In this document: positions 22,142-28,120 of the stretch, one piece after another
How positions within the stretch are numbered: the stretch's first letter is position 1
Layout of the letters: the number at the start of each line of letters is the position of its first letter
Assembly: GCA_937951935.1 (NCBI GenBank)
Contig: CALGAM010000019.1
Span: 1 to 28,120, forward strand
Length of the DNA: 28,120 nt
Direction of reading: 5' to 3'
Origin: an uncultured Micromonospora sp.
GTDB lineage: Bacteria; Actinomycetota; Actinomycetes; Mycobacteriales; Micromonosporaceae
The notes under the pieces: model-generated
What the model was told of the DNA's origin: nothing
The model's database searches: none
What the model saw: only the letters and a program-made list of their open reading frames with translations
Position numbers and translations under genes: made by a program

Positions 22142-24229
22142 TCACTCGCGGATGCCCAGGCGGTCGAGGATCCAGGCGGCGATGAACGCCTCCTCCTTCC
22201 AGGCGTCGTACCGGCCGCTCGGGCCGCCGTGCCCGGCGCCCATCTCGATCTTCAACAGGTAGTCGCCGTCCGGGGCGGTGGCGCGCAGCCGGGCGATCCA
22301 CTTCGCCGGCTCGTGGTAGAGGACCCGGGTGTCGTTGAGGCTGGTCACCGCCAGGATCGCCGGGTACTTCTGCGCGGTGACGTTCTCGTACGGCGAGTAC
22401 GACTTCATGTACGCGTAGACCTCGGGATCCTCCAGCGGGTTGCCCCACTCCTCCCACTCGGTGACGGTGAGCGGCAGGGACGGGTCGAGGATCGAGGTGA
22501 GCGGGTCGACGAACGGCACCTGGGCGACGATCCCGCAGAAGGCGTCGGGTGCGAGGTTCGCCACCGCCCCCATCAGCAGCCCACCGGCCGACCCGCCCCG
22601 GGCGACCAGCCGGTCCGCCGACGTCCAGCCGGTACGCGCCAGATGCCGGGCGACGGCGACGAAGTCGGTGAAGGTGTTCTTCTTGGTCAGCAGCTTGCCG
22701 GTCTCGTACCACCGGCGTCCCAGTTCGCCGCCGCCCCGCACGTGCGCGACCGCGAAGACCACGCCCCGGTCCAGCAGCGAGAGCCGGGGGATCGAGAACC
22801 AGGGGTCCATGCTGGTCTCGTACGAGCCGTAGCCGTAGAGCACACAGGGCGCCGAGCCGTCGCGGGGGGTGCCGACCCGGCACACCAGCGAGACCGGTAT
22901 CCGGGTGCCGTCGTCGGCGACCGCCCAGTCCCGGTGCTGCTCGTACCGGGCCGGGTCGAAGTCGCCCAGCACGGGCTTGCGCTTGCGCAGCACCATCTGG
23001 CGGGTCACCAGGTTGTAGTCGTAGACCGAGTCCGGGGTGACCATCGAGGCGTAGTGCAGCCGGATCGTGTCGGTCTGGTACTCCGGATTGCTGTCCAGCC
23101 CCACGCTGTACAGCGGCTCCGGGAAGTCGATGTCGTACGGGTCGCCGGTGCCGTCCGGCAGCACCCGGATCCCGGTGAGCCCGCCGGTGCGCAGCGACAC
23201 CACGATGTGGTTGGCGAAGGCGTCCACCGCCTCCAGCCGGGTGCCGGGGGTGTGCCCGATCAGCGGCACCCAGTCGCCGGGACGGTCCGCCGAGGTGTAC
23301 GCCAGCGCGAAGTCCTCGGCACCGTCGTTGTGCAGGATCAGGAAGCGGTCCCCGTGGTGCTCGATCGAGTACTCGACCCCCTGCCGCCGGGGTGCGACGA
23401 GGACGGGGTCGGCGGTCGGGTCGTCCGCGGGGATGACCCGAACCTCACTGGTGATCTTGCTGTGCGCGTCGATGACGATGAACCTCTCGGACCGGGTCAG
23501 CCCGACGCCGACCCAGAACCGCTCGTCACGCTCCTCGTAGACGAGCTGGTCCTGCGACGCCGGGGTGCCGACCGTGTGCCGCCACACCCGGTACGGCCGC
23601 CACGCCTCGTCGACGGTCAGGTAGAACAGCGTCGACCCGTCGGCGGACCAGGCGGTGCCGTAGAACGTCCCCGGCACCTCGTCGGCCAGCACCTCACCGG
23701 TTCGCAGGTCCTTCACCCGCAGGGTGAACCGCTCGTCCCCGCTGAAGTCCGTGGAGTACGCCAGCCACCGGCCGTCCGGGCTGACGTCGAAGGTTCCCAG
23801 CGCGAAGAAGTCGTGGCCCTCGGCGAGCGCGTTGCCGTCGAGCAGGATCTCCTCGCCCTCCAGCGGCGCGCCGTCGGCCGGCATCGGCGGGTCCGTCTCC
23901 CCGTCGCGGACCGCACGCCGGCAGTGGATGCCGTACTGCTGTCCCTCGACCGTCCGGGTGTAGTACCAGTACCCACCCTTGCGGGTGGGAACCGAGAGGT
24001 CGGTCTCCTGGGTGCGGGTCTTCGTCTCGGTGAACAGGGTCTCCCGCAACCCGGCCAGCCCTGCCGTCCGATGCTCGGTGTAGGCGTTCTCGGCCTTCAG
24101 GTAGGCGATCGTCTCCGGGTCGTCCTTCGCGGCGAGCCAGGCGTACTCGTCGATCACCGTGTCGCCGTGGTGGGTGCGCTCGGTCGGCACCCGCCTGGCG
24201 ATCGGGGCAGCGATCCTCTCAGTGTCCAC
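22142..24229 (-). CDS. ptrB: S9 family serine peptidase, oligopeptidase B type
   Basis: A 695-aa prolyl-oligopeptidase-family enzyme, cytosolic (no signal peptide), cleaving short peptides, typically after Arg/Lys. The N-terminal beta-propeller has family marks (GDTVIDEYAWLA near residue 22, GGYWYYTRTVEGQQYG). The alpha/beta-hydrolase end has YGSYETSMDPWF and the triad Ser547 (GGSAGGLLMG), Asp633 (LNDTRVLYHEPAKW) and His667 (GAGHGGPSGR). Spacings of 86 and 34 residues match oligopeptidase B closely. GTG 24229 is supported by a leaderless-type -10 (TAACGT, minus strand, 24241-24236) six bases upstream. Distinction from prolyl oligopeptidase rests on general pattern, so the symbol is probable. 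Confidence 0.88.
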   Translation of the reverse strand: MDTERIAAPIARRVPTERTHHGDTVIDEYAWLAAKDDPETIAYLKAENAYTEHRTAGLAGLRETLFTETKTRTQETDLSVPTRKGGYWYYTRTVEGQQYGIHCRRAVRDGETDPPMPADGAPLEGEEILLDGNALAEGHDFFALGTFDVSPDGRWLAYSTDFSGDERFTLRVKDLRTGEVLADEVPGTFYGTAWSADGSTLFYLTVDEAWRPYRVWRHTVGTPASQDQLVYEERDERFWVGVGLTRSERFIVIDAHSKITSEVRVIPADDPTADPVLVAPRRQGVEYSIEHHGDRFLILHNDGAEDFALAYTSADRPGDWVPLIGHTPGTRLEAVDAFANHIVVSLRTGGLTGIRVLPDGTGDPYDIDFPEPLYSVGLDSNPEYQTDTIRLHYASMVTPDSVYDYNLVTRQMVLRKRKPVLGDFDPARYEQHRDWAVADDGTRIPVSLVCRVGTPRDGSAPCVLYGYGSYETSMDPWFSIPRLSLLDRGVVFAVAHVRGGGELGRRWYETGKLLTKKNTFTDFVAVARHLARTGWTSADRLVARGGSAGGLLMGAVANLAPDAFCGIVAQVPFVDPLTSILDPSLPLTVTEWEEWGNPLEDPEVYAYMKSYSPYENVTAQKYPAILAVTSLNDTRVLYHEPAKWIARLRATAPDGDYLLKIEMGAGHGGPSGRYDAWKEEAFIAAWILDRLGIRE

Positions 24230-24235
24230 CCGGTC

Positions 24236-24241
24236 ACGTTA
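24236..24241 (-). promoter_or_regulatory. Leaderless-type -10 of the oligopeptidase gene
   Basis: On the minus strand TAACGT (24241-24236) ends 6 bp before GTG 24229, and no ribosome site is present, suggesting a leaderless transcript. No clear -35. Confidence 0.4.
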
Positions 24242-24304
24242 CCGTCCGCCCGCGGTACCGGTTCGCACCGGTCGCCGCCGGTGACCGCGCCGGTCGGACC
24301 CGGT

Positions 24305-26392
24305 TCAGCCCACCGCGTCGTTGCGGAGCACCAGGATCGCGATGTCGTCCCGGGGCGACTCGGCGGAGAAGCCGATCACCGCCGACCGGAGCCGCGCCGC
24401 CACCACCTCGGCCGAGTATCCGGCCAGCGGGGCGGCCGCGTTCCGGAGCCGCTCCAGGCCGAAGAGCTCCCGGCCGCGCCGCCGCTCGGTGACCCCGTCG
24501 GTGTAGAAGACCAGCGCGTCACCCGGGCCCAACCGCACCTCCGCGGCCGGGCAGGTGACCACGTCGAGCAGGCCGAGCGCGGTACCGCCGGCACCGACGA
24601 ACGAGGTGTGCCCGTCGCCGCGGACCAGCAGCGGTCGGTCGTGTCCGGCCAGGTGCAGCTCGACGTGCAACGCTCCACCCCGCTCACGCCGCACGGCGGC
24701 GAGGGCCAGCGTGCAGTAGCGGCCCCCGCCCCGCTCGACCAGCGTCTGGTTGAGCCGGGTGAGCGCGTCCGGCAGCGATCGTCCGTCGCCCACCAGCACG
24801 CGGATCACGTCCCGGACCAGTCCGGTGACGGCCGCCGCCTGCACACCCTTGCCGGAGACGTCGCCGACCACCACCAGCCAGCGGTCCTCGGCCAGCGGTA
24901 CGACGTCGTAGAAGTCGCCGCCGACGTCCGCGGCGTCGCCGGTCGGGACGTACTCGGCCGCGAAACCGATGCCGTCGACCACCGGCAGGACCGGCGGCAA
25001 CAGCGACTGCTGCAGGGTCTGGGCGACCTTCCGCCGCTCGTCGTGGATGCGGGCGTTCTCGATCGCCAGTGCCGACCGACGGGCCACGTCCTCCAGCACC
25101 GCGATCTCGTCGGGGTCGTGCCGGTGTCGCAGGTGACGACCGACGGCGAGGGTGCCGAGCCGCTGCCCCCGGGCCACCAGCGGTACGGCGATGCCGTCCA
25201 GCGGCGCCCCGAGCGGTACCTGGCCGGGACCGCGCACCGCCTCACGCAACCGGGCGTGCACCGAATCAGGTCCCTCCTCCCGGAGCATCTTGTGCAACTC
25301 GGGCAGCCTCGTCTCGTCGGCGTGGGTCGCCGCCGCCAACCGCAGCCGCCCCCACTCGTCGATCGTGTGCACCGCGCACCACTGGCCGAGCCGCGGGACC
25401 ACCAGCTGCGGGATCAGCGCCATGGTCAGGTCGACGTCGAGTGACTGGGCGAGCAGTTCGCTCGCCTCGGCGAGGAAGGTGAGCCAGGTCTGGCGCCGGA
25501 TGTCGGCCCGGCGCAGCCGGTCGTTCTCCAGGTGCAGGGAGAGGCGTTCGGCGACCAGCGCGGCGAGCGGGCGGGCGTACCCCGAGGGGGCGGCGTCCAG
25601 TTCGAGCTCCCCGACGTACGGCCGGTGCACGGTCAGCGGCACCCGGAGCAGTTCGTCGCCCGGCCGGGGCTGCCGGCCGTACCGGGCGAGGAGCTGCCAG
25701 CCCGCCCCGTCGCCCCGGTCGAGCCGGACCGCGCCGCCGGCCGCGCCGACCATGTCCCCGACCCGTACCAGCAGGTCGGCGGCGAAGGTGGGGAGGGGGT
25801 CGTCGGCGTACGGGTCGGGAGCGGTCTGCATCAGGGCGCTCATCGCGCCGGCGGTCGGCGCGGAGGGGGTCGGTGCCGGGGAGCCGGCGGAGGCGGGGCC
25901 GTGCACCCCGTGGGACGGGGGGCCGACCGACCGGTCGCCGTCCCCGGCGTACCCCTTGCGGTCGAGCCGGAACCAGACGCCCTTGCCGGTGGCCTGGTGG
26001 GTGGTACCCCAGCGGCTGGCGAAGTGGTCGACGAGGAGCAGGCCCCGACCCCGCTCCGACACCTGGGAGATGTCGGTCAGGTCGTTGCGGGGTCGGGCGG
26101 TCACGCCGTCGATCGGGCCGGCGGCGAAGTCGGAGACGGTGACGGTGAGCCCGGTACGGTCGGCCACGACCTCGATGTCCAGCTCGGTGCGGGCGTGTTC
26201 GATGGCGTTGGTGGACAGCTCGGTGGTGAGCAGCAGCGCCTCGTTGAGCAGTTCCTCGAGCCCTGCCTCGGTCAGCACCGACCGGACCAGGGCGCGGGCG
26301 GCGGCCGGGGTGCGCCGGTCGGCCGGTAGGCGGACCCGGCGGACCTGGCCTCCGCCCCTGGCCTCCGCCGCCCCGCCCGTTTCCGCTGACAC
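24305..26392 (-). CDS. RsbW-GAF-SpoIIE multidomain phosphatase regulator
   Basis: A 695-aa cytosolic regulator of the partner-switching kind that controls alternative sigma factors. I chose GTG 26392 because GGAGGA lies 8 bp upstream; GTG 26410 lacks a site. Order: an anti-sigma-like HATPase domain (about 15-150) with N-box ELSTNAIEHA and G-box DISQVSERGRGLLLVDHF; a Pro/Ser linker; a GAF-like region (about 200-290); a clear GAF domain (about 310-450); and a C-terminal SpoIIE PP2C phosphatase (about 470-693) with GDAADVGGDFYDV, VVGDVSGKG, LVFYTDGVTE and SPRDDIAILVL. Kinase-type and phosphatase domains for the same anti-anti-sigma target sit in one chain, so it may both phosphorylate and dephosphorylate its partner. 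No partner gene is in the window. Confidence 0.92.
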   Translation of the reverse strand: MSAETGGAAEARGGGQVRRVRLPADRRTPAAARALVRSVLTEAGLEELLNEALLLTTELSTNAIEHARTELDIEVVADRTGLTVTVSDFAAGPIDGVTARPRNDLTDISQVSERGRGLLLVDHFASRWGTTHQATGKGVWFRLDRKGYAGDGDRSVGPPSHGVHGPASAGSPAPTPSAPTAGAMSALMQTAPDPYADDPLPTFAADLLVRVGDMVGAAGGAVRLDRGDGAGWQLLARYGRQPRPGDELLRVPLTVHRPYVGELELDAAPSGYARPLAALVAERLSLHLENDRLRRADIRRQTWLTFLAEASELLAQSLDVDLTMALIPQLVVPRLGQWCAVHTIDEWGRLRLAAATHADETRLPELHKMLREEGPDSVHARLREAVRGPGQVPLGAPLDGIAVPLVARGQRLGTLAVGRHLRHRHDPDEIAVLEDVARRSALAIENARIHDERRKVAQTLQQSLLPPVLPVVDGIGFAAEYVPTGDAADVGGDFYDVVPLAEDRWLVVVGDVSGKGVQAAAVTGLVRDVIRVLVGDGRSLPDALTRLNQTLVERGGGRYCTLALAAVRRERGGALHVELHLAGHDRPLLVRGDGHTSFVGAGGTALGLLDVVTCPAAEVRLGPGDALVFYTDGVTERRRGRELFGLERLRNAAAPLAGYSAEVVAARLRSAVIGFSAESPRDDIAILVLRNDAVG

Positions 26393-26732
26393 CCTTCGAC
26401 TCCTCCACACCGCCCGTGGATCCGAATCCAGGCAACACTATCCGGGCAAGGCGACTCTCCCGCCCGGTTGCGACGCGGGTCGGCGCGATCGACGCCGTGT
26501 CGGGTCGCAGACTGCCCGATTCGTACCGAACGCCGGCTCGCCGCGCGCTGTCGCCGCAGGTCGGCGCCGATCGCCGGAGCGCGGCGTGGGGTGGCGGTTC
26601 CCGGGTGAACGGCACAATGATGGGGTGTCACGCCGGGGTGGGAAGCGCGGGGCACCCCGGTGACGAGGCCGGGACCGGTTGGGCGCGGGCCGGCACGGGA
26701 GCCCACCTGCCAGCACACCTGAGCGAGGGACG
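26393..26732. other. 340-bp divergent intergenic region
   Basis: Separates the SpoIIE gene from the HAMP gene. CCGGGGTG (26633-26640) pairs with CACCCCGG (26653-26660) around a 12-nt loop, about 70 bp before the HAMP start, which could be a 5' leader hairpin. I could not fix promoter boxes on either strand and saw no small gene. Confidence 0.35.
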
Positions 26733-28120
26733 ATGACCACGGCGAACCACCTCACAGCCGACCAGAGGCCCGGCGCCGAGGACGCGGCGCTGCTCGGTGA
26801 GCTCGCGGAGGCGCTACGCCGGGTCCGCCAGGGTGACTTCAAGGTACGGCTGCCGCGTCGCACCGGCGCCGCGGGCGAGGTCGCCGACGCCTTCAACGAG
26901 GTCGTGTCGCTGCAGGAGCGGCAGCACCTCGACCTCCGCCGGATCAGCCGGATCGTCGGCCGGGACGGCCGGCTCACCGAACGGCTGGACGAGGAGGGTG
27001 TGGAGGGCGCCTGGGCGGAGGGCCGGCGGGCGGTCAACTCCCTCATCGACGATCTCGGGCGGCCCACCACCGAGATCGCCCGGGTCATCGTCGCCGTCGC
27101 CGAGGGCGACCTGTCGCAGCACATGGCCCTGGAGATCGACGGTCGGCCGCTGCGTGGCGAGTTCCTCCGGATCGGGCGCACCGTCAACACGATGGTGGAC
27201 CAGCTCTCGTCGTTCGCCGACGAGGTGACGCGGGTTGCCCGGGAGGTGGGTACCGAGGGCAAGCTGGGTGGCCAGGCCGACGTCCGTGGGGTGGCCGGCA
27301 CCTGGAAGGACCTCACCGACTCGGTGAACACCATGGCCTCGAACCTGACCCACCAGGTCCGCTCGATCTCCCAGGTGGCGACCGCGGTGGCCCGGGGCGA
27401 CCTGTCGCAGAAGATCACCGTCTCCGCGAAGGGCGAGGTCGCCGAGCTGGCCCACACGATCAACGGGCTGACCGACACGCTGCGGCTCTTCGCCGAGCAG
27501 GTGACGCGGGTGGCCCGGGAGGTGGGTACCGAGGGCAAGCTGGGTGGCCAGGCCGTGGTGCCGAACGTGGCCGGCACCTGGAAGGACCTGACCGACAGCG
27601 TCAACTCGATGGCGTCGAACCTGACGGCGCAGGTGCGCAACATCGCCCAGGTCTCCACGGCGGTGGCTCGGGGTGACCTGTCGCAGAAGATCACGGTGGA
27701 CGCGAAGGGCGAGATCGCGGAGCTGAAGGACACCGTCAACACGATGGTGGACCAGCTGTCCTCGTTCGCCGACGAGGTGACGCGGGTTGCCCGGGAGGTG
27801 GGCATCGAGGGGAAGCTGGGTGGTCAGGCCCAGGTCCACGGGGTCTCCGGCACCTGGCGGGCGCTGACCGAGAACGTCAACCAGCTCGCCGGCAACCTCA
27901 CCTCCCAGGTGCGCAACATCTCCCAGGTCTCCACCGCGGTGGCTCGGGGTGATCTGTCGCAGAAGATCACCGTCGATGCGCAGGGTGAGATTCTGGAGTT
28001 GAAGAACACCGTCAACACGATGGTGGACCAGCTCTCGTCGTTCGCCGACGAGGTGACGCGGGTGGCCCGGGAGGTGGGTACCGAGGGCAAGCTGGGTGGT
28101 CAGGCCCAGGTCAAGGGGGT
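26733..28120 (+). CDS. Multi-HAMP sensor protein, probably hybrid histidine kinase (3' end outside window)
   Basis: ATG 26733 follows GAGGGA; 462 codons are present and no stop is reached. There is no signal peptide or membrane segment in this part, so it is a cytosolic start. After a first HAMP-like segment (LRRVRQGDFKVRLPRR near residue 29) and a second (VIVAVAEGDLSQHM), a train of HAMP pairs repeats with RVAREVGTEGKLGGQA, GVAGTWKDLTDSVN and VARGDLSQKITV. This is the layout of actinobacterial hybrid kinases and of fungal Nik1-type osmosensors, where the HAMP train precedes GAF, HisKA, HATPase and receiver domains. Those domains are not in the window, so the kinase assignment is inference. 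The divergent SpoIIE gene is its neighbour. Confidence 0.88.
   Translation, partial: MTTANHLTADQRPGAEDAALLGELAEALRRVRQGDFKVRLPRRTGAAGEVADAFNEVVSLQERQHLDLRRISRIVGRDGRLTERLDEEGVEGAWAEGRRAVNSLIDDLGRPTTEIARVIVAVAEGDLSQHMALEIDGRPLRGEFLRIGRTVNTMVDQLSSFADEVTRVAREVGTEGKLGGQADVRGVAGTWKDLTDSVNTMASNLTHQVRSISQVATAVARGDLSQKITVSAKGEVAELAHTINGLTDTLRLFAEQVTRVAREVGTEGKLGGQAVVPNVAGTWKDLTDSVNSMASNLTAQVRNIAQVSTAVARGDLSQKITVDAKGEIAELKDTVNTMVDQLSSFADEVTRVAREVGIEGKLGGQAQVHGVSGTWRALTENVNQLAGNLTSQVRNISQVSTAVARGDLSQKITVDAQGEILELKNTVNTMVDQLSSFADEVTRVAREVGTEGKLGGQAQVKG
27183..28120 (+). repeat. 276-bp tandem repeats encoding 92-aa HAMP pairs
   Basis: Equivalent points (GTCAACACGATGGTGGACCA, or its variant in the second unit) fall at 27183, 27459, 27735 and 28011, exactly 276 bp apart. 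Long blocks, such as the one coding SFADEVTRVAREVG, are nearly identical in DNA, including third bases, which suggests recent duplication or gene conversion. The array continues past the window edge. Confidence 0.9.

Noticed and set aside
22229..25444. 1,071-codon plus-strand ORF across the peptidase and SpoIIE genes
   Set aside because: It spans two real minus-strand genes with intact catalytic motifs and has Arg/Val/Gly-rich shadow composition.
26593..26620. Possible promoter before the HAMP gene (TTCCCG and CACAAT)
   Set aside because: Spacing between the two elements is about 9 bp, far from the 16-18 bp needed.

Overview
The window is high-GC DNA with dense, short-spaced genes, frequent GTG starts, ATGA/TGATG start-stop overlaps and several leaderless-looking TANNNT promoters. 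Two-component, PP2C, SpoIIE and LuxR regulators are abundant. This points to a filamentous actinomycete; gene content (SCO2521-2524-type cluster, multi-HAMP kinase, GH16 with ricin-type lectin) suggests Micromonosporaceae or a relative. The organism name is inference. No rRNA, tRNA, IS element or CRISPR array was seen.

Layout. 1-2.4 kb: 3' part of a DesK/NarX-type histidine kinase overlapping its LuxR-type response regulator, then a small four-helix membrane protein. 2.4-4.65 kb: a divergent pair, a PP2C phosphatase (-) and a short AAA/STAND-LuxR regulator (+) with a leaderless promoter. 4.65-14.3 kb: the most unusual region. A 20-codon peptide ORF behind a good ribosome site and a promoter-like sequence precedes a tightly coupled operon of three uncharacterised proteins. 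They match, from memory, the actinobacterial SCO2524, SCO2523 (variant P-loop ATPase) and SCO2522 families. The fourth member, SCO2521 family, lies 4.7 kb further on. Between them, in opposite orientation, sits a 1,454-aa DUF4062-NACHT-HEAT protein of the STAND class used in bacterial immunity and signalling.

14.4-18.5 kb: a leaderless secreted von Willebrand factor A protein coupled to a secreted membrane-anchored partner, a convergent proline-rich membrane protein, and a PLP-dependent threonine/serine dehydratase-like enzyme. Strong GC hairpins separate the convergent genes. 18.5-22.1 kb: a secreted GH16 beta-glucanase with lectin domain; a divergent uncharacterised gene with a Cys/His motif that overlaps a DUF488 gene tail-to-tail by 161 bp; then two gene fragments joined head-to-head at about position 21,660, the C-terminus of a macro-domain-like protein (-) and the C-terminal catalytic part of an ADP-ribosyltransferase (+). 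22.1-28.1 kb: oligopeptidase B-like serine peptidase, a RsbW-GAF-SpoIIE phosphatase, and the start of a multi-HAMP sensor protein that runs off the window.

How they may work together. The kinase/regulator pair, PP2C, SpoIIE protein and HAMP protein form a signalling-rich background. The SCO252x operon with its embedded NACHT-HEAT gene is the best candidate for an undescribed system: an ATP-binding switch with degenerate P-loop, two or three unknown partners, and a STAND sensor beside it. The DUF488/unknown pair and the broken ART/macro pair look like a second accessory patch that has suffered a deletion or inversion.
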